Shown here: positions 51,999-61,092 of the stretch, in pieces | Numbering within the stretch: the first letter of the stretch is position 1 | How the letters are laid out: the number at the start of each line of letters is the position of its first letter | NCBI RefSeq assembly: GCF_037120725.1 | Contig: NZ_JBBAXC010000010.1 | Location: 62,001 to 126,000 of the forward strand | Direction of reading: 5' to 3' | Source of the DNA: Bacillus spongiae | GTDB lineage: Bacteria; Bacillota; Bacilli; Bacillales; Bacillaceae_K | Length of the DNA: 64,000 nucleotides | Made by a program: the position numbers and the translations under genes | Notes under the pieces: generated by a model | What the model was told of the DNA's origin: nothing | The model's input: only the letters and a program-made list of their open reading frames with translations | The model's database searches: none

Positions 51999-53099
51999 TT
52001 ATACAATCACTTGTAGATTTTTTGGATATTTCGTTAAAATTTCATGGCCCTCTTTTGTGACTAAAACGTCGTCTTCTATTCGAACGCCGCCTATAGTAGC
52101 GTCGTAAATACCTGGTTCAATTGTATAAACCATTCCCTCTTTCAATATACTTTCATTATTTTGACTCATCGATGGGGACTCATGAACATTGATTCCTAAG
52201 CCATGACCGATTCGATGTGGAAAAAGGTCACCATATCCGTTCTCTTCAATGATGTTTCTCGCTGTAATATCTAAATCGCCTACTCGTGTTCCAGGTTTTG
52301 AAATGGAAAGAGAGGCCATTTGTGCCTTTAAAACAACCTCGTAAATGGCTTTTTGCTTTTCATTAACCTCTCCAAAAACGACTGTTCGTGAAATATCCGA
52401 GCAGTATCCATCTAAAACTACACCTAAATCAAATAAAACAAAGTCTCCTTTGCTTAATCTACGATGACCAGGGTTACCATGCGGCTCCCCAGACTTCTCA
52501 CCGAATAAAACAATGGTTGAAAAAGACATGTGACGAACACCCTTTTTCTTCAGTTCATATTCAATCTCAGCCACTACTTCCAATTCAGTGACCCCTTCTT
52601 TTAATGCCTTTACGCCCACTTCTACACCGAAATCTGCAAGCAGAGCAGCTCTACGGATAATGTTAACCTCAGCTTCTGACTTAACTACCCTCATGTTGTT
52701 TAGCTTCTCTTCAATTGAAACAATAGTAGGCGATGAAAACAACGATTGAAATGATTCTCCTCTCTCATAAGAAAGAGTCCCTTTCTCAAAAGAGATAGTC
52801 TTAGCATCGCTGATTCTGCGACTATTCACTGCTTTTTGCAAAAGACTCCAAGGATCTTCATGATCCTCATAACCGATGATTTCATGCTCCCACCCTGCTG
52901 CCTTCGCTTGGCTCACTTCCATACTCGGAACGATCATTAATGGCTCAGTTTTAGAAAAAAGTAGAACTCCGGCTAAACGTTCATGTGGATCTATGTAAAA
53001 GTTAGTTAAGTAAAATATATTTTCTGTAGAATTAATAAAAGCTGCATCAATTTGAAACTCTGTTAAATACTGTTGTAGCACTTGTAATCGATTAATCAT
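51999..53099 (-). CDS. papA: Xaa-Pro aminopeptidase (M24B)
   Basis: A 366-residue metallopeptidase cleaving N-terminal Xaa-Pro bonds. The creatinase-type N-domain spans about residues 1-130; the catalytic pita-bread domain follows with the full metal set: FDLGVVLDGYCSDISRTVVFG (two Asp), IGHGLGINVHESP (His), YTIEPGIY (Glu) and GVRIEDDVLV (Glu). The closest B. subtilis types are YkvY and YqhT (PapA). It is a single gene. The upstream frame is clean and the start ATG has GGAGG before it. Confidence 0.9.
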   Translation of the reverse strand: MINRLQVLQQYLTEFQIDAAFINSTENIFYLTNFYIDPHERLAGVLLFSKTEPLMIVPSMEVSQAKAAGWEHEIIGYEDHEDPWSLLQKAVNSRRISDAKTISFEKGTLSYERGESFQSLFSSPTIVSIEEKLNNMRVVKSEAEVNIIRRAALLADFGVEVGVKALKEGVTELEVVAEIEYELKKKGVRHMSFSTIVLFGEKSGEPHGNPGHRRLSKGDFVLFDLGVVLDGYCSDISRTVVFGEVNEKQKAIYEVVLKAQMASLSISKPGTRVGDLDITARNIIEENGYGDLFPHRIGHGLGINVHESPSMSQNNESILKEGMVYTIEPGIYDATIGGVRIEDDVLVTKEGHEILTKYPKNLQVIV

Positions 53100-53242
53100 G
53101 GTTTCTCCTCCAATTAAAAATGTATTCCACTCTCTTAGAATATCATAAAATCTTCTTTTGGATTTATGTCGCGGGGTAAGATTCGATTCATCGTCTTAAA
53201 TAAACGATAAATAGGCACTCTATGTAGACATTTGTAAAAAGG

Positions 53243-53270
53243 TTAACAAACATTAAGTCATGTTTGTTAA
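53243..53270. repeat. Perfect 11-bp inverted repeat
   Basis: TTAACAAACAT (53243-53253) and ATGTTTGTTAA (53260-53270) around TAAGTC, in the gap between the DUF2268 gene and the aminopeptidase start. No U-run, so it may be an operator or a weak terminator. Confidence 0.6.
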
Positions 53271-53309
53271 TGTTATTATCCTTCGTTAATGTGAGGTTTG
53301 ATAAACAGA

Positions 53310-54206
53310 TTATATCGAAAATAGTCCACAATTAGTTATTATTTTATCTGAACTGAGTAAGGATGCTTCACTTATGCCCACATTATTAACTTTCATAAAA
53401 GACTGTACAGCATGGTATCCTACCGCATAGCCTGTAAATGGGGCTAAACCAACAGGTTGGTAACCTTGTTCTTGAGCAATGCGGTCACCAAACATGTAAC
53501 TGCTAACCTCTGCAAAACCTTTAACATCTAATAAATCATTTATTACTTCTATTGAATAGTCTAACTCCTCTTTATCAAAAGAAGTTACCCAAGGGCCTAA
53601 AAGATTTTCTCCATAAAGTTCCTTTGCAAAAGACTCCGCTAAGCCTTCTATTATTAAGTAATCACCAAGTGTTACATTCCCATAGTCCCAATCAAAATAT
53701 GAAAAACGAAGGTTATGATGAAATTCATGTGCAATAACGGCAGGAAGCCTTGGAATATTATAAGAGTTTGGATACATAGATACTTGAATAAAACCTGGAA
53801 TTCCTCCAAATCCACAATAACCTTTATGTAATTCGAGCTTTTTTGGGTCAGCTATATACACTCCAAATCTCAATTCATCAGCATTTACCTTTAAATTATT
53901 CTCATCAATAAACTTAACGCAATCATTCAAAGAGCTATGTGCGGTTTGAAGAGCATGTACTTCTGTTAATTTCTTTAACGCCTGTTTCCCAATTTCGGTA
54001 TCCGATACGTTAAGGTACCCAAGCATATTTGTAGCCATTAATACATCATACCCATTTGGTTGCTGTGCTTTTAATGGAACATTTATCGTGCTCCACATCT
54101 TTTCAAACGGTTTCATCATGGAGTACCGATAATAATCTTCTCTACCTTCCTCAATTGAAAACAATGTTTCATATTGTTCAAGTGTCTCTTCCATTATTAT
54201 TTTCAT
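53310..54206 (-). CDS. DUF2268 putative zinc protease
   Basis: A 298-residue protein with the HExxH-type motif AHEFHHNLRF (about residue 158-167) and LIIEGLAESFAKELYGE as the third-ligand segment, fitting the DUF2268 family of predicted Zn-dependent proteases. No signal peptide, so a cytoplasmic enzyme. The ATG at 54206 is chosen for GGTGGTTAC upstream; an ATG-like extension of three codons is rejected. Substrate unknown. Confidence 0.85.
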   Translation of the reverse strand: MKIIMEETLEQYETLFSIEEGREDYYRYSMMKPFEKMWSTINVPLKAQQPNGYDVLMATNMLGYLNVSDTEIGKQALKKLTEVHALQTAHSSLNDCVKFIDENNLKVNADELRFGVYIADPKKLELHKGYCGFGGIPGFIQVSMYPNSYNIPRLPAVIAHEFHHNLRFSYFDWDYGNVTLGDYLIIEGLAESFAKELYGENLLGPWVTSFDKEELDYSIEVINDLLDVKGFAEVSSYMFGDRIAQEQGYQPVGLAPFTGYAVGYHAVQSFMKVNNVGISEASLLSSDKIITNCGLFSI

Positions 54207-54799
54207 TGTAACCACCTAATTTTAATTATCTGTGAAATCTTTATTGCCTCACCCATGTACTTTGCCAAACCTTACTATACTAATTAATATTTTAGGTAAA
54301 GCATTCATCTTCAATATAGAGTTAACCTAATCTAAAAAACAATAACAATTCATCAAAAAAAGTTATGCCATTCGATACTTTTCACTTGTGCTACTTGAGA
54401 TTCGGTAGATTGAAAGAGTGAAAGATTCATATGAGTATAGCCCTGAAGCTAGGAACGGAACCTGAACTTAACGATTGCTATTTATTTTGTACCTCCTTCA
54501 ATTGCCACTATAAATTATTACGTAACGTAAGAGTCAATAAATAGGGGTTTTTTTACGGAGAGGGCGACGATAAATTTAGACAGATTTTTAAAGGAGACTT
54601 TGATTGAGGGTTTTAAGATTTCCACACTTTTATCCAATTTACCGAAGGTAGGTGCATCAATTTCTTTCAGGAATCTTTATAATTATTTGAACCAAAATTA
54701 GCCATAGTTCCTAGAACTCGTTATGAACTACTCATTCAAGAAATTACACCCATCTCATAGTAGCGAGACCAAAACCTACAACAGAAAAATACAACAAAT
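54207..54799. other. Long intergenic stretch, nothing recognised
   Basis: About 590 bases with no supported gene. A 15-codon TTG frame near 54604 has a ribosome binding site-like AAGGAG but is too short to trust. Confidence 0.4.
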
Positions 54800-54802
54800 A
54801 AA

Positions 54803-54831
54803 AAAGACATCCATTCACGAATGTCTATTTT
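54803..54831 (-). terminator. Terminator of the DUF1540 gene
   Basis: AAGACATCCATTC and GAATGTCTATTTT form an imperfect stem, with A-run on the plus strand giving U-tract for the minus transcript. Confidence 0.8.
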
Positions 54832-55034
54832 TTAGGTTGAAAGGTCTTACAACATGTTTCCGCAGATGTATCAGCATAATCCTGATGAAAAAACTCACCT
54901 AATTCGACCGCCATCTCATAGGAATGGTCAGCGTGAGCATCTAAATCCACTTGAATACGATCTGCTGTACATTGGTTTCCCTTTCCCCAATACGTGCAAT
55001 TTGAGATTGAGCATTTTACCTCTACTTTTGCCAT
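54825..55034 (-). CDS. DUF1540 domain-containing protein
   Basis: A 69-residue protein with the DUF1540 Cys pattern: C8 and C13 in CSISNCTYW, C22 in GNQCTADRIQVDL and a final ETCCKTF. Such small proteins are widespread in Firmicutes, often linked to stress or sporulation, and probably bind zinc. It starts 7 bases after a GGTG box. No neighbours tell more. Confidence 0.88.
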   Translation of the reverse strand: MAKVEVKCSISNCTYWGKGNQCTADRIQVDLDAHADHSYEMAVELGEFFHQDYADTSAETCCKTFQPKK

Positions 55035-55111
55035 ATGTTACAACACCTTCCGTCTATTTCCTTTTAGTCTACCTAAAAAGAAATCATTCTATACATCGGA
55101 AAGCGTCGTAT

Positions 55112-55327
55112 TTACTGACCCCCTGAGTCATTAGAACCAGGATTACTATGATTACTATAATGACTACTATGCCTATTATGATTGATTGCTATATGAGCTT
55201 CTACATATGCTTGGTCCTCATTATCATTTTGCGCTCGTTGTTGACTATATTTTTTTCCCTTCCAATCATGCCATCCTGCGTAAATAAGAACGAGTAAAAA
55301 TGGAGTAAGCAATATAATCCAAATCAT
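55112..55327 (-). CDS. Small membrane-anchored His/Ser-rich protein
   Basis: A 71-residue protein with one N-terminal helix (residues 2-20, WIILLTPFLLVLIYAGW) and a hydrophilic tail rich in His, Asn and Ser. AGGGGGAAG precedes the ATG at 55327. The tail could bind metal, but this is only composition. Family unknown; it lies between two spore-type small genes. Confidence 0.65.
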   Translation of the reverse strand: MIWIILLTPFLLVLIYAGWHDWKGKKYSQQRAQNDNEDQAYVEAHIAINHNRHSSHYSNHSNPGSNDSGGQ

Positions 55328-55433
55328 ATATCTTCTTCCCCCTAACAATGTCGTGTGATTTTACAGTGCTGACTATTAAGTAAGCACTCTCCCTATACTC
55401 TTTATTACGTATATAATGGCAAAAGGTTTCATT

Positions 55434-55886
55434 TTATAGATGAATATCAATTTCTGTATAGTGATGGTCCCAATCCTTCACCATTTTTACTTCTAAAACA
55501 CCGTCACGATATACCGCTTTTCCTCCATTTCGTTTTACTGTACAAGGTAAAATTACTTGCTCGCGATTTCCATCTTCAGGGTAGTTAACTATGGTCGCTC
55601 GATTTGACGTATAAAACACTTTAATACGTTTAGGATTTACTTCAGTTGAATCAATCGGAATCCGAATATATACATCCTCGTGTGTTTCAAAAACAGTGTA
55701 ACTTTCTGTCTTACTTTCTGAGTCTTTTTCATCCTCATCTCGATCATAACCACCAAACAACGATTTTGGATCAAACGATAAATTTTTTTCCATTATATCC
55801 TTCATTTGTGATTGAAGATTAAAGGGGTTTGCGTCTTTCATCATCTTAAAAGGGTTAAATCCGTTAAAGCCTCCAAACGGTCCCAT
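55434..55886 (-). CDS. Hsp20/alpha-crystallin-like protein, GerT/YocM-type
   Basis: A 150-residue protein. N-terminal MGPFGGFNGFNPF is Gly/Phe-rich, followed by an acidic linker and an alpha-crystallin-like domain (about 68-150; SYTVFETHEDVYIRIPIDSTEV, IVNYPEDG and AVYRDGVLEVKMVK). The fold is degenerate compared with true sHsps and resembles the spore-associated GerT/YocM/CotM group of Bacilli. AAGGAGGGTGACG precedes the ATG at 55886, and a two-codon extension is rejected. Function in spore coat or germination is family inference. Confidence 0.75.
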   Translation of the reverse strand: MGPFGGFNGFNPFKMMKDANPFNLQSQMKDIMEKNLSFDPKSLFGGYDRDEDEKDSESKTESYTVFETHEDVYIRIPIDSTEVNPKRIKVFYTSNRATIVNYPEDGNREQVILPCTVKRNGGKAVYRDGVLEVKMVKDWDHHYTEIDIHL

Positions 55887-56370
55887 CGTCACCCTCCTTT
55901 ACTTAGTCTTTTCTTTAGTTTATGCACTTAAAAAGAAAAGGACTAAACTCCATTTAAAATAAAAATTGATACGTATTTACTACTACGCCTAGGTGGCAAA
56001 AACAAGTAGTATGATTTCTAGTCGCAGCATCGGAATACCTTTTGAAAAATGGAGGGTAACATTGAGTATAATAACAAATAAAAAAAAGGCTTCTCAGCCC
56101 TATCATTACCGTATTACTTACTACAATTAATTTGGAGGTTCACTATGTTTTGTCTATGATAGCATGGGAGATAAGTGTTCGTTGTAAAAGCTTCTATTTG
56201 CTCACCAGTCATTACTGAACGTATAGTCGTCTTCTGCGTTCCTCACGCCTTATTACGAAAATGACCTCATATAAGTATGGCCAACTACTCCCCTATAATT
56301 ACTCTCTAGTTCCTCCTTTAAGTAAGTGACAATCATATTCAATTGTTTCTTATTGTAGAGAACCTTCCAT
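55887..56370. other. Intergenic stretch with a very short candidate gene
   Basis: A 22-residue frame (56062-56130, TTG start) has GGAGGG five bases upstream and could encode a basic peptide, but no homology is recognised. Otherwise nothing is seen. Confidence 0.35.
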
Positions 56371-56625
56371 TTAGTACTTTGTTTTTAAACATTTAATGAC
56401 AAATCTTATTACAAGGATGATGAGAACCACTTGAACGATTAACGCGAAAATTAGAACAACAATAGTAGGAACCACCACGACACCATACCATATTTCACCA
56501 AAACCTAATACGATTAACGTTGCAATAATCAAAAGGGTATTTGAAAATAAAGCCCACCCAAGAGCAGACCCTACTCCTTCGCACGCACAACAACTTTTCT
56601 CTTCTTTACTCGTCACCAAGTTCAC
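56371..56625 (-). CDS. CCAC-motif small membrane protein
   Basis: An 84-residue protein with an N-terminal SCCACEGVG motif followed by three hydrophobic helices (about 22-42, 50-75 together) and a basic end KCLKTKY. The Cys cluster may bind metal. A broken paralogue lies at 58400-58708, and a related three-helix CC-protein is encoded on the opposite strand at 58966. No family name is known to me. Confidence 0.65.
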   Translation of the reverse strand: MNLVTSKEEKSCCACEGVGSALGWALFSNTLLIIATLIVLGFGEIWYGVVVVPTIVVLIFALIVQVVLIILVIRFVIKCLKTKY

Positions 56626-57102
56626 CCCACTTATTATTTTTCAATTACTATACGAGGACACTTCTACATTATGAGTAGGATTCGATAATTATGCTTAAGC
56701 GAAATTGAAAAAAGTGAAGATATTCATTTGGATGATCCTGTTTTCTACGTAATACAGTGTTGTTGTAAATCAATAGTAGGACTTCTCTTGTTTCCGCTTT
56801 CAACGACTACATCCACCCTTTATTTCCTTATGATTGTTACTGCTGTAGCATATGGAATTTTTTGATGGTAATGTCATTCGCACCTTTAATTCTAATCAAT
56901 TCTTTCTTCGTATGGCGAAATAAGCATTATTCATACAACATTTACGAGGTTAACTATTTTACTTAACGTTCTTACATCAAAATTAAGTTGTAATTAGATT
57001 CCGTCTGAGGACGGAAATGAATCCGTTCCGTAGTTCGTTTCAATAGCTAAAGGCGGATCGTAAAATGATAGTATCAAGAAATTAAAAGGAGAAGAAGAAA
57101 AA
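56626..57102. other. Intergenic stretch
   Basis: About 480 bases. A small hairpin TCCGTC-TGAG-GACGGA is visible near 57000-57015. Nothing gene-like is seen. Confidence 0.4.
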
Positions 57103-57219
57103 ATGAAACAAAAAAAAGCAACAAAGAAGAAAAAAAGGACCATTGAACAAGCTGAACTAAATCGTTCTAAAGAAGAGCTCCTTGACCGAAAAGCCTATTT
57201 CCGTCACTACTTCAAATAG
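57103..57219 (+). CDS. Small basic peptide 1 of a tandem pair
   Basis: A 38-residue Lys-rich peptide with KKKRTIEQAELNRSKEELLDR followed by KAYFRHYFK. AAAGGAG precedes the ATG at 9-10 bases. The C-terminal motif EE-L-L-x2-R-x-AYF is repeated in the next small gene 17 bases downstream, so both may be one family. Function unknown. Confidence 0.5.
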   Translation: MKQKKATKKKKRTIEQAELNRSKEELLDRKAYFRHYFK

Positions 57220-57235
57220 AAGGGAGAGAGCGTAT

Positions 57236-57346
57236 TTGCTAACATTTTTAAACATGATCAGATCATTGTTTACTAATCACCCTGAATCAAAAACAAAACA
57301 AGAAGAAATGTTAACGAACCGAGCCTTTTTTCATTCAACAATGTAG
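57236..57346 (+). CDS. Small peptide 2 of a tandem pair
   Basis: A 36-residue peptide starting at TTG with GGGAGAGAG upstream. Its C-terminus KQEEMLTNRAFFHSTM shares the EE-x-L-x2-R-A-F pattern with the preceding peptide, while the N-terminus is hydrophobic (LTFLNMIRSLFT). A strong terminator follows. Confidence 0.45.
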   Translation: MLTFLNMIRSLFTNHPESKTKQEEMLTNRAFFHSTM

Positions 57347-57417
57347 GAATCATTTTCTTGAAAGGATAACGAATGTTTACAGTCCAATTTATCTTAAAAA
57401 ATATAGCCTTATTAACC

Positions 57418-57458
57418 AAAAAGTCCGATATTTTTCAGAATAACAATCGGACTTTTTT
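57418..57458 (+). terminator. Terminator after the tandem small genes
   Basis: AAAAAGTCCGAT pairs with ATCGGACTTTTTT around a 16-base loop. Confidence 0.88.
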
Positions 57459-57520
57459 CTATAGTATTTCCGCTATAATTTGGGAAACATAACAACTGAA
57501 CTTTGAAAGGAGGAAAAATC

Positions 57521-57646
57521 ATGACTAACAAAAATGATAATCGAGAACGTAAAAACAAATATCCAAACAATAAAAAGCACGATACCGAATCGTCTCATGA
57601 TACAAATATTCGAAGTAAAATCACGAAAGAAGACTTAAACAAATAA
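57521..57646 (+). CDS. Small hydrophilic protein
   Basis: A 41-residue Asn/Lys/Asp-rich protein (MTNKNDNRERKNKYPNNKK and NIRSKITKEDLNK at the end). AAAGGAGGAAAAATC precedes the ATG, a near-ideal ribosome binding site. Composition resembles tiny spore proteins of Bacilli, but no motif is recognised and it has no TEFASE site. Confidence 0.5.
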   Translation: MTNKNDNRERKNKYPNNKKHDTESSHDTNIRSKITKEDLNK

Positions 57647-57767
57647 ATTCATTTAACACGTGGGGGGAGAACGCTTTACCCTCCAACTCACTATATTATT
57701 GTATGTATTAACTTAATAAAATGCGATTATTACAAAAAAAGCACCCCAAGAGGAATACAAAGAATGA

Positions 57768-58334
57768 TTAATTACAACTATCTGCATCGTTACTATTAAG
57801 GCATTCATCCTCTTTAAAATTGTCATCACCAAGCTCTTCGATATATGTATCATTATTATGAAATGCTTGATTAAAGAACACATCATTATCTTCTGTATTT
57901 TTTCAAAGAAGAAACCATCAAAAGCATTATTATTAGCAGTATTTCCTTTGAACTTATTATTAAATGAGATTTCTGTTACAAAAAACCACTAAATGCAAAT
58001 TCACCTCCAAAACCGTTTTCAATAGCGGAATTTCCTTTAAAGGTATTGTTATCTGGTTCTACTGAAAAACCGTCCTCAAAATTGTTTTGAATAATAAATT
58101 ATTAACTAATACTCCCGTTGTCCCATCAAGTATTGTACCTTGATTTCCTCCCTCTATCGCAGGCATCTCTTTCCCTTCTCCGATTAACTTGATCCTATCC
58201 GTCCCGATCGTTATATTTCCTAAAAAAGGGCTATCGTCTTCTTTCACCAATATAATATCTCCGGAATCTGCATTATCGACTGCAGCTTGAATGGTTCCAA
58301 AATCATTCTGAACTACAATTGTTTTTTCGTTCAT
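57768..58334 (-). pseudogene. Broken paralogue of the beta-helix protein
   Basis: A minus-strand gene starting MNEKTIVVQNDFGTIQAAVDNADSGDIILV, homologous in its entry motif (TIQ-AVD-A-xGD) to the beta-helix gene at 20450-21898. After about 85 residues the frame breaks. Later pieces FEDGFSVEPDNNTFKGNSAIENGFG, NNKFKGNTANNNAFDGFFFE and NDVFFNQAFHNNDT lie in different frames, requiring at least three frame changes before the stop at 57768. It lacks the membrane anchor of the intact copy. Confidence 0.8.
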
Positions 58335-58399
58335 AATAATTCCAATTTAATTACAATGAGGATGGTTAAAAAAGAGCTGAACGAAAACACTATTCACCA

Positions 58400-58708
58400 T
58401 TAATTTCGTTTTGAAGCACTCAAAAAATTTTTAGAAAAACGGTATTTTAATGACGATTTTTTATCTTTCAAACAATCAAGCACAAATTTAACGGTAAGGA
58501 CATCACATCCAATATTACAGCAAAAATAACCCCGATAACCAAAACTGTAATAGTAGGAATGACAACCACAGCATCCCATATTTCCCCGAAACCTAATACA
58601 AATAAGGCTGCTCCAATAACAATGGCGTTCGAAAATGAAGCCCAACAAAGTGTAGCGCCTACACCCTTACACGCACAACATTCTTTTTCTTCGTGTTGAT
58701 ATCATCTC
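58400..58708 (-). pseudogene. Broken paralogue of the CCAC membrane protein
   Basis: The minus strand reads HEEKECCACKGVGATLCWASFSNA and LFVLGFGEIWDAVVVIPTIT, highly similar to the intact gene at 56371-56625. An in-frame TGA follows the second codon and a frame change near 58500 displaces the C-terminal helix (VKFVLDCLKDKK). It lies just upstream of the broken beta-helix gene on the same strand. Confidence 0.8.
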
Positions 58709-58965
58709 ATTTTTAAATTAGTAAACACGCTTACACTTTATGAGCTAGCCTATCTTATTATGTGTCTTTAAAAATTAAACGAACTATAACGAAATTTGAC
58801 TCGAACAGATTTAGATAGCCATGTTACCTTTTGTTGTCCAATGATACTTGACATGTCTGGTAAAAGAGGTAATTAAATTGAAAAGTTACTACATATTTTA
58901 ATAAGCATGTAAATATATTAGAGTGAGATATCCTCTCTCAAACATCTTTGGAGGTGAACTAAACC

Positions 58966-59223
58966 TTGGGTAGCTCTTTGAATAAAGACTGTTGTTTAGC
59001 CGTCGCTTTGGCACTCTTTGGAGGTTTATTATTAGTACCTATTGCATTGGCTGAGGTAACATTAGCAGCGCTTGGTCAAATCGGTAACTTTAACCCCACT
59101 ACATTAGGAATAGTGTTTGGCATCCTTACACTAATTGTTGTGGTTATCATCGTGGTGGTTCTATTAATCTGTCTAGTTAGACTCTGCAAAACCCTTATTA
59201 AATTAGCTGAAAACCAAAAATAA
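58966..59223 (+). CDS. Small three-helix CC-membrane protein
   Basis: An 85-residue protein starting at TTG after GGAGGTGAAC. It has a DCCLAVALALFGG start, then two further hydrophobic helices up to residue 78 and a charged end LIKLAENQK. The design resembles the CCAC proteins nearby but the sequence similarity is weak. It is followed within 50 bases by another small membrane peptide gene, so the two may be co-transcribed. Function unknown. Confidence 0.6.
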   Translation: MGSSLNKDCCLAVALALFGGLLLVPIALAEVTLAALGQIGNFNPTTLGIVFGILTLIVVVIIVVVLLICLVRLCKTLIKLAENQK

Positions 59224-59269
59224 TTGTAAAAAGTGTTTCTAAGCATTTTCATGTGGAGGAGGAGAGGTT

Positions 59270-59407
59270 TTGAGTGATCACAGCGATAACAAAGAGTCAA
59301 TAAAAGAGAGCGTCAAACAGTTAAGCACTACCATCATCATTGGAGCAGTTATTGGCGGTTCCATCATAGGAAGCTTTATCCTCGTTTTCGTGCAACAAGG
59401 ACCATAA
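59270..59407 (+). CDS. Small single-helix membrane peptide
   Basis: A 45-residue peptide. A TTG start follows GGAGGAGAGG. N-terminal acidic half (SDHSDNKESIKESVKQLS) then a Gly-rich helix IIIGAVIGGSIIGSFILVFV. It may belong to the same small membrane operon as the gene just before. Confidence 0.5.
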   Translation: MSDHSDNKESIKESVKQLSTTIIIGAVIGGSIIGSFILVFVQQGP

Positions 59408-59493
59408 TTGTTTTATGGGTAGAACTTCGACACGCCTACAGCTAAACAAGCTGCTCTTTCCATAATATTGTGAACATAAGTCAGCATCATGAA

Positions 59494-59528
59494 AGCCACT
59501 CAATTACCTCAATTGAGTGGTCTTTTTC
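59494..59528 (+). terminator. Terminator of the small membrane genes
   Basis: CCACTCAATT pairs with AATTGAGTGG around ACCTC, followed by TCTTTTT. Confidence 0.88.
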
Positions 59529-59787
59529 ATATGTAAATAGCTGTCATGATTGTGGCAAAAATGATCACAACTATTTAGTTTCATTACAAGCCTATCATGT
59601 CATCATTAAAATAAACGTTATTGGTAGGCTAACATGTAAAACAAAATTCTGTTCCTTTTAGTACAAAGTATATTGGTTATGACCTTGCTAAGACGCTAAA
59701 ATTATCTTGAATCCTTAATCGTTCCTTTATCCTGTCTCGTTCTATCGTGGAAATCAGTATGTTTCTTCCACAACTGCTTCCGACAAA

Positions 59788-59816
59788 AAAAAACGCACCT
59801 TATGAGGAGCGTTTCT
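59788..59816 (-). terminator. Terminator of the second nadD-like gene
   Basis: AAACGC-aCCT and AGGa-GCGTTT form a stem around TATG. A nine-base A-run on the plus strand gives the U-tract for the minus transcript. Confidence 0.85.
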
Positions 59817-59839
59817 GTTTTGACAAAGTTCAATGATTC

Positions 59840-60463
59840 TTAACCTTTTGACCCATACAAACCATTTGTTTTAATATAAACATAGCATTTCTCTGGGAGT
59901 AAATATCTAGGCTCCCCACCTCGGCTAAATTCTTCTCTTATGTAGGTCGAGCTAATTTCCATCGCTAACCCTTTATCGACTAAATGGAAAGTGGAACCAT
60001 CGTCTTGATTTCTTAATATAGGATATTTACTAATGACATGTAACATATCAATACCTTCTCTTGCCATCACAATAAATCGATTTTCTTCAATTAATTTTTG
60101 ACTGTTATCCCACTTTTCTTCTCCTATATCCTCTAATAAATCTGCCCCCATCATAAAATATAGTTCATCTTCGGGATATTGCTTTTTAAAGTGCTTCATT
60201 GTTGAAAACGTATCGATTTTCCATACCTCTTGATTCATCTCATAGTCGTCAACAATAAATTTGGAATTCCCCTCAATTGCCATCTCCAACAGATTTTTTC
60301 TATGTTGATCTGACGTTTTCATCTTTTTATCTCTTCTACGATGAGAACAAGGCAAGAAAATAACCAAATCCAACTTACAGCGATGCGCTATTGTGCTGGC
60401 AGTCCAAAGGTGCACATTTGTTACAGGGTCAAAGGACGACCCATATAGACCAATCCTTCTCAT
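59840..60463 (-). CDS. NadD-like adenylyltransferase, second copy
   Basis: A 207-residue paralogue of the operon-encoded protein at 45616-46266. They agree closely along the whole length (for example GSSFDPVTNVHLWTASTIAHR and ISSTYIREEF). It has the same Thr-for-His change in the nucleotide-binding motif, so the change is shared and likely functional. It has its own terminator and no NrtR-type palindrome upstream. Product presumably NaAD or a related dinucleotide. Confidence 0.85.
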   Translation of the reverse strand: MRRIGLYGSSFDPVTNVHLWTASTIAHRCKLDLVIFLPCSHRRRDKKMKTSDQHRKNLLEMAIEGNSKFIVDDYEMNQEVWKIDTFSTMKHFKKQYPEDELYFMMGADLLEDIGEEKWDNSQKLIEENRFIVMAREGIDMLHVISKYPILRNQDDGSTFHLVDKGLAMEISSTYIREEFSRGGEPRYLLPEKCYVYIKTNGLYGSKG

Positions 60464-60678
60464 CTCGACTCACTCCTATTGGTCAAGCTCTTTATCATTT
60501 TTTGAAATCCCTAACATTATCTATAGTATTACGCATTTTCGTTCTATTGGTAAGCTTATTTTTGTAAAAATTATGAATATTATTCAAACTCTTGATAAGA
60601 ACGTATACTCCGTATCATTTTCTAACCTAGAAAACTGTAGATGGACCTAGTTAAATAGTAAAAAACTATTATTCTCGT

Positions 60679-61092
60679 TCAATAAATAAGAGATGATGTA
60701 GCATTTTGCATTAAGTTAATCAGAAATTCTTTATCTTCAGGATAAGCATGATTTATTTTTTGTACATCACATAAAGTTTTCCACTCTGCTGCAATGATTG
60801 TATCGTCTGGGTCCATGATTCCGTGAATTCGTGACATTTTTCTCACTTTAAAGTAAAAGGTTTTCACTTGTATCCCTTTTATTTCTGTTTCTTTTATAAA
60901 AAGGCGGTTAATAATTTCCACTTCGTAACCCGTTTCCTCTTTCACTTCCCGCTTGCAACACTCTTCAGCTGTTTCTCCTACTTCTATTCCGCCAGAAGGA
61001 ACCGCCCATGCTTCAGAACCAATGCTTCTCACCATGAGAAGTTCATTTTTTTCATTCATACAAACCGCAGCGGACCCAAACCATTCTTTCAT
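60679..61092 (-). CDS. Nudix hydrolase
   Basis: A 137-residue Nudix protein with a complete box GGIEVGETAEECCKRE and VKEETGYEV (about residues 32-56). The N-terminal strand MKEWFGSAAVCMNEKNELLMV is common in MutT-type enzymes. It is located 215 bases upstream of the second nadD-like gene on the same strand, but no shared promoter is seen. Substrate unknown. Confidence 0.88.
   Translation of the reverse strand: MKEWFGSAAVCMNEKNELLMVRSIGSEAWAVPSGGIEVGETAEECCKREVKEETGYEVEIINRLFIKETEIKGIQVKTFYFKVRKMSRIHGIMDPDDTIIAAEWKTLCDVQKINHAYPEDKEFLINLMQNATSSLIY

Larger units (their letters stand above)
59408..59839. other. Intergenic stretch with two terminators
   Basis: Contains the terminators listed at 59494-59528 and 59788-59816. 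No gene is seen in the remainder. Confidence 0.5.
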
